Assembly: GCA_035509315.1 (NCBI GenBank)
Contig: DATJLS010000033.1
Coordinates: 124,001-188,000 of the forward strand
Reading direction: 5' to 3'
Source: JAKAWQ01 sp035509315
Lineage (GTDB): Bacteria; Pseudomonadota; Alphaproteobacteria; Acetobacterales; Acetobacteraceae
DNA length: 64,000 bases
A program made the position numbers and the translations under genes. The notes under the pieces were generated by a model that worked only from the letters and a program-made list of their open reading frames with translations, ran no database searches and had not been told where the DNA came from. How positions within the stretch are numbered: the stretch's first letter is position 1; every line of letters starts with the position of its first letter. Shown here piece by piece: positions 8,782 to 18,668 of the stretch.

Positions 8782-10970
8782 AAGAAGCGCCGTTCGGCGA
8801 AGCCCTTTCCGAACGCTATCTCGCCTACGCGCTCTCGACCATCATGGCGCGCAGCCTGCCCGATGTGCGCGATGGGCTGAAGCCGGTCCATCGGCGCCTG
8901 CTCTATGCCATGCACGAGCTGCGGCTCGACCCGACGGCCGGCTTCAAGAAGTGCGCGCGCGTCGTCGGCGACGTGATCGGCAAGTTCCATCCGCACGGCG
9001 ATGTCGCGGTCTATGACGCGCTCGTGCGCCTCGCCCAGGACTTCGCCGCGCGCTATCCGCTGGTCGAGGGCCAGGGCAATTTCGGCAATATCGACGGCGA
9101 TAACGCCGCCGCGATGCGCTATACCGAGGCGCGCCTGACGACGATCGCCGAGCTTCTCCTGCGCGGAATCGACGAAGACGCGGTCGATTTCCGCGCGACC
9201 TACGATGGCGAGGATCGCGAGCCGGTGGTGCTGCCGGCGGCCTTCCCCAATCTTCTCGCCAATGGCGCGGCGGGCATCGCGGTCGGCATGGCGAGCGCCA
9301 TTCCCCCACACAATGCCGCCGAGATCTGCGCCGCTTCCATCCATCTGATCAAGAATCCCAAGGCCGGCACTTCCGATCTTCTGAAATTCATGCAGGGGCC
9401 GGACTTCCCGACCGGCGGCGTGCTCGCAGAGGATCCGGAAAGCATCGCCACCGCCTATGAGACGGGCCGCGGCAGCTTCCGCCTGCGTGCCTTCTGGCAG
9501 GTGGAGCGGGGGCGGCACGGCACCTGGCAGATCGTCGTCAGTGAAATTCCCTACCAGGTGCCGAAGGCACGGCTCGTCGAGCAGATCGCCGCCCTCCTCG
9601 CCGAACGGAAGCTGCCGCTGCTTGCGGACGTGCGGGACGAGAGCACCGACAAAGTGCGCCTCGTGCTCGAGCCGCGGGTGCGAACGATCGAGCCCGAAAT
9701 GCTGATGGAGACACTGTTCCGGGCAACCTCGCTCGAAAGCCGGCTCCCGCTCAACATGAACGTGCTCGATCACGGGCGCATGCCGCGCGTGATGAGCCTC
9801 AAGGAGGTGCTTCGCGCCTGGCTCGATCATCGCCACGAAGTGCTGGTGCGCCGATCCCGCCACCGGCTCGCGGCGATCGAGCGGCGGCTCGAAATCCTCG
9901 CCGGCTATCTCGCCGTTTTTCTCGATATCGATGCCGTGATCCGGATCATCCGTGAGGAAGATGAGCCGGCGCCCAGACTGATGGAACGCTTCTCGCTGAC
10001 CGCGGTGCAGGCCGAGGCGATCCTGAATATGCGCCTGCGCAGCCTCCGCCGGCTCGAAGAGATCGAGATCCGCCAGGAGCACGGCAAGCTGAGCCGGGAA
10101 AAGCGGGAGATCACCGCCCTCCTGAAGGATGAGGAGCGGCGCTGGAGCCGGCTCGCCGCCGAGATCGAGGAGGTGCGCGCGCGCTTCGCCTCCGGCCCGA
10201 TCGGCGCGCGGCGCACGCGCATCGCGGCCGCGCCGCCCGAGATCGCGGTGACGAGCGAGGCGCTGGTCGAGCGCGAGGCGATCACCGTAATCCTCTCTGA
10301 GAAAGGCTGGATCCGCGCGGTCAAAGGAACGGTCGCCGAGCCCGGCGAGCTGCGCTTCAAGGAGGGAGACCGGCTCCGGCTTCTGGTTCCCTGCGAGACA
10401 ACCGACCGGCTTTCCCTCTTCGCCACCAACGGGCGCGCCTATACGCTGAAAGCCTCCGACATTCCGCGCGGCCGCGGCGATGGCCAGCCGGTGCGGTTGC
10501 TGGCCGATCTCGGCAATGCCGATGATGCGGTCGCGCTTTTTCTCGCGCGGGAAGGCGCGCGCTTTCTCCTCGCAGGCCGTGGCGGGCGTGGCTTCGTCGC
10601 CCGCGGCGAGGACCTGCTCGCCGAGAAGCGCACCGGGCGGCAGGTGCTCAATCTCAAGCCCGGCGAGGAGGCCACCTGCGCAGCTCCGGTCGAGGGGGAT
10701 CATGTGGCGGTGCTCGGGGAAAATCGCCGGCTGCTCGTCTTCCCGCTCGCCGAAGTACCCGAACTCGCCCGCGGCAGCGGCGTGATCCTGCAACGCTATC
10801 GCGAGGGCGGACTTGCCGCGCTCAAAGTCTTCCCGCTCGCCGATGGGCTCACCTGGCGATCCGGCTCACGCCAACGCACGGAAACCGATCTTTCGCCCTG
10901 GTTCGGCAGCCGCGGCCAGACCGGCCGCGCCGCCCCCACCGGCCTCGCCCGCAACGGCACGCTCGAATAG
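8754..10970 (+). CDS. parC: DNA topoisomerase IV subunit A
   Basis: Breakage-reunion subunit of topoisomerase IV, which decatenates daughter chromosomes. The 738-residue protein has the winged-helix domain with LPDVRDGLKPVHRRLLYAM, the catalytic Tyr123 in AMRYTEARL and a C-terminal beta-pinwheel domain. The length and a shorter C-terminal domain than GyrA favour ParC. Start ATG 8754 lies inside the end of recO, so the two are coupled. ParE is not in this window. Confidence 0.94.
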   Translation: MPDAITERIEEAPFGEALSERYLAYALSTIMARSLPDVRDGLKPVHRRLLYAMHELRLDPTAGFKKCARVVGDVIGKFHPHGDVAVYDALVRLAQDFAARYPLVEGQGNFGNIDGDNAAAMRYTEARLTTIAELLLRGIDEDAVDFRATYDGEDREPVVLPAAFPNLLANGAAGIAVGMASAIPPHNAAEICAASIHLIKNPKAGTSDLLKFMQGPDFPTGGVLAEDPESIATAYETGRGSFRLRAFWQVERGRHGTWQIVVSEIPYQVPKARLVEQIAALLAERKLPLLADVRDESTDKVRLVLEPRVRTIEPEMLMETLFRATSLESRLPLNMNVLDHGRMPRVMSLKEVLRAWLDHRHEVLVRRSRHRLAAIERRLEILAGYLAVFLDIDAVIRIIREEDEPAPRLMERFSLTAVQAEAILNMRLRSLRRLEEIEIRQEHGKLSREKREITALLKDEERRWSRLAAEIEEVRARFASGPIGARRTRIAAAPPEIAVTSEALVEREAITVILSEKGWIRAVKGTVAEPGELRFKEGDRLRLLVPCETTDRLSLFATNGRAYTLKASDIPRGRGDGQPVRLLADLGNADDAVALFLAREGARFLLAGRGGRGFVARGEDLLAEKRTGRQVLNLKPGEEATCAAPVEGDHVAVLGENRRLLVFPLAEVPELARGSGVILQRYREGGLAALKVFPLADGLTWRSGSRQRTETDLSPWFGSRGQTGRAAPTGLARNGTLE

Positions 10971-10980
10971 CGAGGAGGGC

Positions 10981-12117
10981 TCAGTCGGCCGCGTCGGCGA
11001 GCGGCTTGCCGGCGGCGAGGTTCTCCATCGCGTGATCGACGTGGCGGCGGAAGACATATTCGGCCGGCCGCTGGTTCGCGAGCGGGATTTCGGGCGCCAT
11101 CGGGCCCTCTGTGCGCGGGCCGCGCAGCGCCACTTTCAAAGTCTTCAAGGGATGAGCGACGGCATCGACCACCGCGGTCGCCTCATAGCCGGAATGGACC
11201 ATGCAGTCGGCGCATTTCTCGTAATTGCCGGTGCCGTAGCGGTCCCATTCCGTGGTTTCCATCAGCTCCCGGAAGGTACGGGCATAGCCTTCGCCAAGCA
11301 GGTAGCAGGGCCGCTGCCAGCCGAAGACATTGCGCGTGGGCTTGCCCCAGGGTGTGCAGACATAGCTCTGGTTGCCAGCGAGGAAATCGAGGAAGAGGGC
11401 GGATTGATTGAATTTCCATCCCTTGCCCCGGCCGCGGCGGAAAATATCGCGGAAGAGCTGCTTCGATTTCTGCCGGTTGAGGAAGTGCTGCTGGTCCGGC
11501 GCCCGCTCATAGGCATAGCCCGGCGAGATCATCACCCCATCAAGCCCGATAGCCTTCACATGATCGAGGAAGGAAGCCACGCGCGCAGGATCCGCCCCGT
11601 CGAAGAGGGTCGTGTTGATGCAGACGCGGAACCCCTTGGCCTTCGCCGCCTTGATTGCGGCCACCGCGCGGTCGAACACACCCTCCTGGCTCACCGACTG
11701 GTCATGCATCTCGCGGTCGCCGTCGAGATGCACGTCGAAGGCGAAGTTCTTGTGCGGGCGGAAGCGGTCGAGCCGCTTCTCGAGCAGGAGCGCGTTGGTG
11801 CAGAGATAGATGAATTTGCCGCGGGCGAGGATGCCTTCGACGATCTCCGGCATCTCCTTGTGCAGAAGCGGCTCACCGCCCGCGATCGCCACCACCGGCG
11901 CGCCGCACTCCTCCACCGCCTCGAAGCACTGGGCGGGCGTGAGGCGCTGGTTCAGGATCGGCGCCGGATAGTCGATCTTGCCGCAGCCGGCGCAGGCAAG
12001 ATTGCAGCGAAAAAGCGGCTCGAGCATCAGCACGAGCGGATAGCGCCGCCGCCCCGCCAGGTGCTGGCGGACGACATAGGCGCCGACCCGGACCATCTGA
12101 TTCAGCGGCACGCCCAT
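10981..12117 (-). CDS. hpnH: Adenosyl-hopane synthase, radical SAM protein HpnH
   Basis: HpnH joins the adenosyl radical of SAM to diploptene, the first step in making C35 extended hopanoids. The 378-residue protein has the radical SAM CxxxCxxC cluster at Cys38, Cys42 and Cys45 (RCNLACAGC), AIAGGEPLLHKE and a C-terminal cysteine-rich region (YEKCADCMVHSGYEA). I chose ATG 12117, giving MGVPLNQMVRVG, the usual family start; the frame stays open upstream without similarity. It is convergent with parC and follows ispH. Confidence 0.95.
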   Translation of the reverse strand: MGVPLNQMVRVGAYVVRQHLAGRRRYPLVLMLEPLFRCNLACAGCGKIDYPAPILNQRLTPAQCFEAVEECGAPVVAIAGGEPLLHKEMPEIVEGILARGKFIYLCTNALLLEKRLDRFRPHKNFAFDVHLDGDREMHDQSVSQEGVFDRAVAAIKAAKAKGFRVCINTTLFDGADPARVASFLDHVKAIGLDGVMISPGYAYERAPDQQHFLNRQKSKQLFRDIFRRGRGKGWKFNQSALFLDFLAGNQSYVCTPWGKPTRNVFGWQRPCYLLGEGYARTFRELMETTEWDRYGTGNYEKCADCMVHSGYEATAVVDAVAHPLKTLKVALRGPRTEGPMAPEIPLANQRPAEYVFRRHVDHAMENLAAGKPLADAAD

Positions 12118-12160
12118 CGCGAAATTTTCTCCGTTGTCGTGGCTTGGAGGGTCGGCGAAG

Positions 12161-13084
12161 TCACGCGACTTCGGCCGGGAAGCGGAAGCGCACATCCTCG
12201 GCGACCCCGTGAAGCGTGGTCACCTCGATCTCGTCGAACGCGCGCAACCCGTCGAGCACGCCCTGGACCAGCATCTCAGGGGCCGAGGCCCCCGCGGTGA
12301 CGCCAACCGAATTCACGCCCTCGAACCAGGCATGGTCGAGGTCGGCGGCATCGTCGATCAGGTAGCTCGGCTTGCCGAGTTCGGCGCCGATCTCGCGCAG
12401 CCGGTTCGAGTTCGAGCTGTTGCGCGAGCCGACGACGAGGATCAGATCGACCTGCCGCCCGAGCTCGCGGACGGCTTGCTGGCGGTTCTGGGTCGCGTAG
12501 CAGATATCCCGCACCTCCGGCCCGACGATGCCCGGAAAGCGCGCCTCGAGCGCGGCGATGATGCCGCGCGTGTCATCGACCGAAAGGGTCGTCTGGGTGA
12601 CGTAGGCGAGCTTGTCGGGGTCGGCGACCACGAGCCGGGCCACGTCCGCCACGGTCTGCACGAGATGGACCTTGCCCGGAACCTGGCCGATCGTGCCTTC
12701 CACCTCGGCATGCCCGGCATGCCCGATCAGCACCACCTCCCGCCCCTGGGAGGCATAGCGGCGGCCCTGATTGTGGACCTTGGCGACCAGGGGGCAGGTG
12801 GCATCGATCACCGGCAACTCGCGCTCCGCAGCTTCCTGCTCGACCTGGCGGGCGACGCCATGGGCGCTGAAGATGGTTCGGGCGCCGGGCGGAACCTCGG
12901 CAAGCTCATCGACAAAGATCGCACCACGCTTGCGCAGATCCTCGACCACCGAACGGTTATGGACGATCTCGTGGCGAACATAGATCGGGGGGCCGAACTT
13001 GCGCAGCGCCCGCTCGACGATCTCGATCGCCCGCTCCACCCCGGCGCAGAAACCGCGTGGCTGAGCCAGGATCACACGCAGCAT
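12161..13084 (-). CDS. ispH: 4-hydroxy-3-methylbut-2-enyl diphosphate reductase
   Basis: Last step of the MEP pathway: reduces HMBPP to IPP and DMAPP with a [4Fe-4S] cluster. The 307-residue protein has its three cluster cysteines in QPRGFCAGV (Cys13), DATCPLV and DICYATQNRQ, plus the TQTTLS motif and VVGSRNSSNSNRL. ATG 13084 gives the canonical MLRVILAQPRGFC start; the open frame upstream crosses a tandem repeat and is not coding. It is transcribed with hpnH and divergently from dxs, the first MEP enzyme. Confidence 0.95.
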   Translation of the reverse strand: MLRVILAQPRGFCAGVERAIEIVERALRKFGPPIYVRHEIVHNRSVVEDLRKRGAIFVDELAEVPPGARTIFSAHGVARQVEQEAAERELPVIDATCPLVAKVHNQGRRYASQGREVVLIGHAGHAEVEGTIGQVPGKVHLVQTVADVARLVVADPDKLAYVTQTTLSVDDTRGIIAALEARFPGIVGPEVRDICYATQNRQQAVRELGRQVDLILVVGSRNSSNSNRLREIGAELGKPSYLIDDAADLDHAWFEGVNSVGVTAGASAPEMLVQGVLDGLRAFDEIEVTTLHGVAEDVRFRFPAEVA

Positions 13085-13136
13085 CCATACCCTCCTTCGC
13101 CGGCCCGGCAGAGGCCACGGCCGGACTCGCCCGCCT

Positions 13137-13181
13137 AGGCCAATATCCCACAGGCCAATATCCCACAGGCCAGAATCCCAA
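13137..13181. repeat. 15-bp tandem repeat, three units
   Basis: Two perfect copies of AGGCCAATATCCCAC (13137-13151, 13152-13166) and a third diverged copy (13167-13181) stand between the divergent ispH and dxs genes, 53 bp upstream of the ispH start. A related ATCCCAATAT follows at about 13191. The repeats probably lie in the ispH leader or promoter region. No function can be read from the sequence. Confidence 0.85.
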
Positions 13182-13359
13182 CGGGATACCATCCCAATAT
13201 GAGGCACGGGACGAAAAACGCCAGTCTTTCCCGGCCCGCCGGAAGACATCTTCAAACTCCATGCTATGGCATGAAATGGCGGGCGGGAGTAGGGTTGCGG
13301 GTCGCCGGCGCGGATTCGAATACCGCGCCCGGCCGGATCACAACCGCGATGAGGGCAGG

Positions 13360-15315
13360 ATGGCGGTCGAAACACCGCTTCTGGATCAGGTTAGATTCCC
13401 GGCGGATCTCCGCAATTATTCCGCCGAACAGCTCAGGCGCCTGGCGGATGAGCTGCGCGCGGAGACCATCGACGTCGTCTCGACCACGGGCGGGCATCTC
13501 GGCGCCTCGCTCGGGGTGGTCGAGCTCACCGTGGCGCTCCACGCAGTCTTCGATACGCCGCACGACCGGCTGATCTGGGACGTCGGCCATCAGGCCTACC
13601 CGCACAAGATCCTCACCGGCCGGCGCGACCGCATCCGCACGCTGCGCCAGGGCGGCGGGCTTTCCGGCTTCACCCGCCGGGCCGAGAGCGAGTACGACCC
13701 GTTCGGCGCCGCCCATTCCTCGACCTCCATCTCGGCCGGCCTCGGCATGGCGGTGGCGCGCGACCTCAAGGGGGAACGCGATCGCCATGTGGTCGCCGTG
13801 ATCGGCGACGGGGCGATGAGCGCGGGCATGGCGTACGAGGCCCTCAACAATGCCGGGGCCATGCGCTCGCGCCTGCTCGTCATTCTCAACGACAACGATA
13901 TGTCGATCGCCCCGCCCGTGGGAGCGATGAGCGCCTATCTCTCGCGGCTGATCTCCTCACGCCCCTTCATGTCGCTCCGTGAGCTCGGGGCCAGGATGGC
14001 ACGCGCCTTTCCCCGCCAGATCGAGCGCACCGCCAAGCGGGCCGAGGTGTTCGCGCGCAATATCCTGACCGGCGGAACGCTCTTCGAGGAGCTCGGCTTC
14101 TATTACGTGGGGCCGATCGACGGGCACAATCTCGACCACCTGCTGCCGGTGCTGCGCAACGTCCGGGAAGCCGAGGAGCGCGGTCCCATCCTTCTTCATG
14201 TCGTCACCAAGAAGGGAAAGGGCTATCCGCCGGCGGAGGCTTCGGCGGACAAGTATCATGGCGTCTCGAAGTTCAATGTCATTACCGGAGAGCAGGCGAA
14301 AGGCCCGCCCGGACCGCCGAGCTATACCCGCGTCTTCTCCGACGCGCTGATCGCCGAGGCGGAGCACGATCCCGCGATCGTCGCCGTCACCGCCGCGATG
14401 CCCTCGGGTACCGGGCTCGACCGCTTCGCCAAGCGCTTCCCGGACCGCTGCTTCGATGTCGGGATCGCCGAGCAGCATGCCGTGACCTTCTGCGCCGGTC
14501 TCGCCGCCGAGGGGATGAAGCCTTTCGCGGCCATCTATTCGACCTTCCTGCAGCGCGCTTATGACCAGGTGGTCCATGACGTGGCGATCCAGGGCCTGCC
14601 GGTGCGCCTCGCGCTCGACCGGGCCGGGCTGGTCGGGGCCGACGGAGCGACCCACGCGGGCAGTTTCGATCTCTGCTATCTCGGCTGCCTGCCCGGCTTC
14701 ACGATCATGGCGGCCGCCGACGAGGCGGAGCTCGTCCACATGGTGGCGACCGCCGCGGCCATCGATGATGGGCCCTCGGCCGTGCGCTACCCGCGCGGCG
14801 AGGGGCTCGGCGTCTCCTTGCCGGCGCGGGGGGAGGTGCTGCCGATCGGCCGCGGTCGGGTGCTGCGCGAGGGCGGCAAGATCGCCATCCTCTCACTCGG
14901 GGCACGGCTTGCCGATGCGCTGCGCGCGGCCGACGAACTTGCCGCCCGGGGCCTGCCGGCGACCGTGGCGGATGCCCGCTTCGCCAAGCCGCTCGATCAT
15001 GCGCTGATCGAACGGTTGGCGCGCGAGCATGAAGTGCTCATCACGATCGAGGAGGCTGCGGCGGGCGGCTTCGGCGCCGCCGTGCTGCACCACCTGGCCT
15101 GGCGCGGCCTTTTGGATCGCGGGCTCAAGGTACGGCCGATGACATTGCCCGACCGGTTCATCGATCACGATTCACCCAAGATGCAGCTTGGCGAAGCCGG
15201 GCTTACGGCGCGCGATATCGTGGTGACGGCGATCGACGCGCTCGGGCAGAGCGAAGCCCTAAGCCCTGTTGCGCGGCGCGGACGGCTGCGGCTCTCCCCC
15301 AACGATGCGGCCTGA
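13360..15315 (+). CDS. dxs: 1-deoxy-D-xylulose-5-phosphate synthase
   Basis: Condenses pyruvate and glyceraldehyde 3-phosphate, the entry step of the MEP pathway. The 651-residue protein has the TPP-binding box GDGAMSAGMAYEALNNAG, IDGHNLDHL, and the transketolase C-terminal half with FDVGIAEQHAVTFCAGLA and DRAGLVGADGATHAG. ATG 13360 gives the family-typical start. hpnM starts inside its last codons, so precursor supply is coupled to hopanoid genes. Confidence 0.95.
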   Translation: MAVETPLLDQVRFPADLRNYSAEQLRRLADELRAETIDVVSTTGGHLGASLGVVELTVALHAVFDTPHDRLIWDVGHQAYPHKILTGRRDRIRTLRQGGGLSGFTRRAESEYDPFGAAHSSTSISAGLGMAVARDLKGERDRHVVAVIGDGAMSAGMAYEALNNAGAMRSRLLVILNDNDMSIAPPVGAMSAYLSRLISSRPFMSLRELGARMARAFPRQIERTAKRAEVFARNILTGGTLFEELGFYYVGPIDGHNLDHLLPVLRNVREAEERGPILLHVVTKKGKGYPPAEASADKYHGVSKFNVITGEQAKGPPGPPSYTRVFSDALIAEAEHDPAIVAVTAAMPSGTGLDRFAKRFPDRCFDVGIAEQHAVTFCAGLAAEGMKPFAAIYSTFLQRAYDQVVHDVAIQGLPVRLALDRAGLVGADGATHAGSFDLCYLGCLPGFTIMAAADEAELVHMVATAAAIDDGPSAVRYPRGEGLGVSLPARGEVLPIGRGRVLREGGKIAILSLGARLADALRAADELAARGLPATVADARFAKPLDHALIERLAREHEVLITIEEAAAGGFGAAVLHHLAWRGLLDRGLKVRPMTLPDRFIDHDSPKMQLGEAGLTARDIVVTAIDALGQSEALSPVARRGRLRLSPNDAA

Positions 15316-15943
15316 GCGCCGCGCCCTCCTCGCCGCCTGCCTCGGCGCGCCAATTCTTGCGCCATGGCTCGCACGGGCCCAGTCGGCGCCCGATTTCGCT
15401 GCGGTGTCCGCACCGGTGGCGGCGCTCAATGCCGGGTTGCTTGCGGTGATGAAGGCCGGCAGCGCCTCCGTGTCGTTCCCGCAGCGATTCGCGATGCTCG
15501 CGCCGGTCCTGACGCAGAGCTTCGACCTGCCGCGTATCCTCGAGCTTGCCGTGGGATTCGACTGGGCAAGCCTCACCCCGACCCAGCAGGAACAGCTGCT
15601 GCCCATTTTCCGCGAATACACGGTCGCGAGCTATGTCGCGAACTTCAGCAGCTATGGAGGCGAGCAGTTCCGCATCCTGCCGGGCCTGCGCGCGTTCGGC
15701 TCCGAGCAGGTGGTGACGACCCAAATCGTAACCCAGGACGGCAAGACACGGCGCATCGATTACGTGATGATCGACGACGGGGCCCGCTGGCAGGTGGTGG
15801 ATGTGCTGCTCGATGGAACGATCAGTCAGGTCGCCGTCCAGCGCTCCGACTTCCATGCGCTCCTCTCTTCCGGCGGCGCATCGGCCTTGATCAGCGGACT
15901 GAGGAGGAAAGTGGCGACACTTTCCGGGAACACGATGAGCTGA
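15305..15943 (+). CDS. hpnM: HpnM, MlaC/Ttg2D-family periplasmic protein of hopanoid loci
   Basis: Member of the MlaC/Ttg2D family of periplasmic phospholipid-binding proteins, in the branch found in hopanoid clusters. The 212-residue protein has an N-terminal signal peptide (RRALLAACLGAPILAPWLARA, residues 4-24) and the family pattern SFPQRFAMLAPVLTQSFDLP, LTPTQQEQLLPIFREYTVASYVANF and DDGARWQVVDVLLDG. It probably carries a lipid in the periplasm, perhaps hopanoid or phospholipid; the ligand is inferred. Start ATG 15305 overlaps the dxs stop by 11 bp. Confidence 0.88.
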   Translation: MRPERRALLAACLGAPILAPWLARAQSAPDFAAVSAPVAALNAGLLAVMKAGSASVSFPQRFAMLAPVLTQSFDLPRILELAVGFDWASLTPTQQEQLLPIFREYTVASYVANFSSYGGEQFRILPGLRAFGSEQVVTTQIVTQDGKTRRIDYVMIDDGARWQVVDVLLDGTISQVAVQRSDFHALLSSGGASALISGLRRKVATLSGNTMS

Positions 15944-15970
15944 CGCCGGGCGCACAGCGACACGCTGCCC

Positions 15971-17176
15971 ATGCAGGCTTTTGTGCAGGCTCTTGCCGTC
16001 ATCCCGGGATTGATCGCGCTGGCGGGATGTGCCGAGACGGTGGCCGGATTGATCCTGGTCCGCCGCTTCGCCCGTCGCTCGCCACCGACACCGCGCCACC
16101 GGCCGACGATCTCGGTTCTGAAGCCGTTGGCCGGGGCCGAGCCGCTTCTGGAAGAGGCGCTCGCCTCGCTCTGCCGGCAGGACTATCCCGGATTCCAGAT
16201 CGTCTGCGGAGCGCAGGAAGAGAGCGATCCGGCGCTCGCCGTTGCGCGCCGGATCGCCGCCCGCTTTCCCGATCGCGACATCGCCTTGGTTCACGGGCCT
16301 GGAGTTCACGAGCCTGGGATCCATGAGGCAAGGCCGATCGAAGCGGCGAACCGGAAGGTCGCCAATCTCATCAATATGCTGAAAGCGGCGCACCACGAGA
16401 CCCTGGTGATCGCGGATGCCGATGTGCACGCCCCGCCCGGATATCTCGACGCCATCGCCGCCGCGCTCGAAACGCCGGGCACCGGTCTCGTGACCACGCT
16501 CTATACGGGCCGGCCCGGCGTGGCGGGGTGGGTCGCGAAGCTCGGCGCCAGTGGCATCACCCACGGATTCCTGCCCGCCGCGCTGCTCGCCCGGGCCCTT
16601 GGGCGGCAGGACGCGCTGGGGGCGACACTCGCGCTCCGGCGGGAAGTGCTGGCGCAGGCCGGCGGCCTCGAGGCGCTGGCCGACGAGCTCGCCGACGATG
16701 CCGTGCTCGGTCGGCGCATTGCCGCGCTCGGACTTGCCGTGCGTCTCGCCGCGACCGTTCCGGCAACGACCGTGCCGGAGCAGCAGCTCGGCGCGCTCTT
16801 CCGGCACGAGTTGCGGTGGGGGCGGACCATGCGGTCCCTGGTTCCGTCCGGCTATGCCGCCTCCGCCATCCGATACCCGATTCCCTGGGCCCTCCTGGCC
16901 GTCGTGATCAGCGGCGGCGCCCCATGGCCGGTCGCGCTCCTGGCCCTTGCCTGGACCGTCCGGGCGATCGCCATGCGCGGGATCGATCGCTCGCTCGGGC
17001 TCGCGCCGGTGCTGCCGATCTGGCTCATTCCCGCGCGGGATGCACTTTCTCTCGCCGTGCTGCTGGTCAGCTACACGGGCAAGCGCGTAGAATGGAGAGG
17101 AGCGGTGCTGCGCGCCGGCCGCCCCGGTAGCGGCAACTCATTGCGCGCGACCAGAAAAGGATCTCGCGGCCGATGA
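15971..17176 (+). CDS. hpnI: Hopanoid glycosyltransferase HpnI
   Basis: Adds N-acetylglucosamine to bacteriohopanetetrol, a step to glycosylated and cyclitol-ether hopanoids. The 401-residue protein is a GT2-type, ceramide-glucosyltransferase-like enzyme: N-terminal membrane helix, RPTISVLKPLAGAEPLLEEAL, the metal-binding DAD in VIADADVHAPP, DELADDAVLG and RHELRWGRTMR in place of QxxRW, then C-terminal membrane helices. The tail after VEWRG is Arg-rich. Its stop overlaps the hpnJ start. Confidence 0.92.
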   Translation: MQAFVQALAVIPGLIALAGCAETVAGLILVRRFARRSPPTPRHRPTISVLKPLAGAEPLLEEALASLCRQDYPGFQIVCGAQEESDPALAVARRIAARFPDRDIALVHGPGVHEPGIHEARPIEAANRKVANLINMLKAAHHETLVIADADVHAPPGYLDAIAAALETPGTGLVTTLYTGRPGVAGWVAKLGASGITHGFLPAALLARALGRQDALGATLALRREVLAQAGGLEALADELADDAVLGRRIAALGLAVRLAATVPATTVPEQQLGALFRHELRWGRTMRSLVPSGYAASAIRYPIPWALLAVVISGGAPWPVALLALAWTVRAIAMRGIDRSLGLAPVLPIWLIPARDALSLAVLLVSYTGKRVEWRGAVLRAGRPGSGNSLRATRKGSRGR

Positions 17177-18600
17177 TGAAGACGCTCTTTCTCCATCCCC
17201 CGTCCTTCGACGGTTTCGACGGTGGCGCAGGCTCCCGCTACCAGGCGCGCCGCGAGATCCGTTCCTTCTGGTACCCGACCTGGCTCGCCCAGCCCGCCGC
17301 GCTGGTGCCCGGCAGCCGGCTGATCGATGCGCCGCCCGCGCGCACCCGCCTGCCCGAGGTGCTGCGCGCGGCCAAGAGCTACGAGCTCTGCGTCATCCAT
17401 ACCTCGACCCCGTCCTTCGCCGCCGACGTCAAGGTGGCCGAAGCGCTGAAAGACTCGAACCCCGGCCTCAGCATCGGCTTCGTCGGCGCGAAAGTGGCGG
17501 TACAGCCGGAAGAGAGCCTGAAGGCGAGTTCCGCGATCGACTTCGTCGCCCGCAACGAGTTCGATTTCACGATCAAGGAGGTGGCGGAGGGGCGCCCGCT
17601 CAAGGACATAACCGGCCTCTCCTGGCGCGGCGCGGACGGAGCGATCACCCATAACCCGGAACGCGCGATCCTTGAGGATATGGACCAGCTTCCCTTCGTG
17701 ACCGAGGTCTATAAGCGCGATCTCACCATCGAGAACTACTTCATCGGCTATCTGCTGCACCCTTATCTCTCGCTCTATACGGGGCGCGGCTGCAAATCGC
17801 GCTGTACGTTCTGCCTTTGGCCGCAAACCGTGGGCGGGCACCGTTATCGCGTGCGCAGCCCCGGCCACGTGGCCGAGGAGATCCGGCTGGCGAAGCAATA
17901 TTTCCCGCAGGTGCGCGAGTTCTTCTTCGACGACGACACTTTCACCGACAATCTGCCGCGCGCCGAAGCGATCGCGCGCGAGCTCGGCCGCATCGGCGTC
18001 GCCTGGTCGTGCAACGCCAAGGCGAACGTGCCGCGCGAGACGCTGAAAGTCCTCAAGGACAACGGGCTCAGGCTTCTGCTCGTGGGCTACGAGAGCGGCA
18101 ATCAGCAGATCCTTCACAACATCAAGAAAGGCATGCGCATCGAGGTCGCGAAACGCTTCACGCGCGATTGTCACGAGCTCGGGATCCGCATCCACGGCAC
18201 CTTCATTCTCGGCCTGCCGGGCGAAACCAAGGAAACGATCGAAGAGACGATCCGTTTCGCAACCGAGATCAATCCCCACACGCTGCAGGTCTCCCTCGCC
18301 GCGCCCTATCCCGGCACTTTCCTGCATCGTCAGGCGGTCGAGAATGGCTGGCTCGACGCGGCCCATGCCGAACTCGTGGACGAGCACGGCATCCAGATCG
18401 CGCCTCTTTCTTATTCCCACCTCTCCCACACCGAAATCTTCGAGAGCGTCGAGACTTTCTATAAGCGTTTTTATTTCCGCGCCCCGAAGATCGCGGCCAT
18501 CGTCGGTGAAATGGTGAGAAGCCCCGAAATGATGGTCCGCCGCCTGCGTGAAGGGGTCGAGTTCTTCCACTTCCTCCGCGAACGCCACAAGGCCGCCTGA
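17173..18600 (+). CDS. hpnJ: Hopanoid radical SAM protein HpnJ (cyclitol ether synthesis)
   Basis: Converts the glucosaminyl group of bacteriohopanetetrol to a cyclitol ether. The 475-residue protein has an N-terminal cobalamin-binding-like domain, then the radical SAM CxxxCxxC at Cys207, Cys211 and Cys214, the FFFDDDTFTDN segment and GTFILGLPGET. It overlaps hpnI by 4 bp (ATGA) with an ATGATG start. It is followed by hpnK after 68 bp, giving the usual hpnI-hpnJ-hpnK order. Confidence 0.94.
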   Translation: MMKTLFLHPPSFDGFDGGAGSRYQARREIRSFWYPTWLAQPAALVPGSRLIDAPPARTRLPEVLRAAKSYELCVIHTSTPSFAADVKVAEALKDSNPGLSIGFVGAKVAVQPEESLKASSAIDFVARNEFDFTIKEVAEGRPLKDITGLSWRGADGAITHNPERAILEDMDQLPFVTEVYKRDLTIENYFIGYLLHPYLSLYTGRGCKSRCTFCLWPQTVGGHRYRVRSPGHVAEEIRLAKQYFPQVREFFFDDDTFTDNLPRAEAIARELGRIGVAWSCNAKANVPRETLKVLKDNGLRLLLVGYESGNQQILHNIKKGMRIEVAKRFTRDCHELGIRIHGTFILGLPGETKETIEETIRFATEINPHTLQVSLAAPYPGTFLHRQAVENGWLDAAHAELVDEHGIQIAPLSYSHLSHTEIFESVETFYKRFYFRAPKIAAIVGEMVRSPEMMVRRLREGVEFFHFLRERHKAA

Positions 18601-18668
18601 CCGGCAGAGTGGCTTGGCTTAAAGACCCGGTGGACACTGTTGCCCGGACCGCTCAAGGCTGAGCGCCC

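Noticed and set aside
8706..10793. 695-codon open frame antisense to parC
   Set aside because: Same reason: it mirrors parC codons and shows no domain pattern.
13137..13181. CRISPR-like array at the ispH/dxs repeats
   Set aside because: Units are 15 bp, directly adjacent and without spacers; no cas genes are in the window.
12161..13375. Extended ispH start at 13375
   Set aside because: The extra 97 residues come from the tandem repeat and dxs leader; the conserved start MLRVILAQPRGFC is at 13084.
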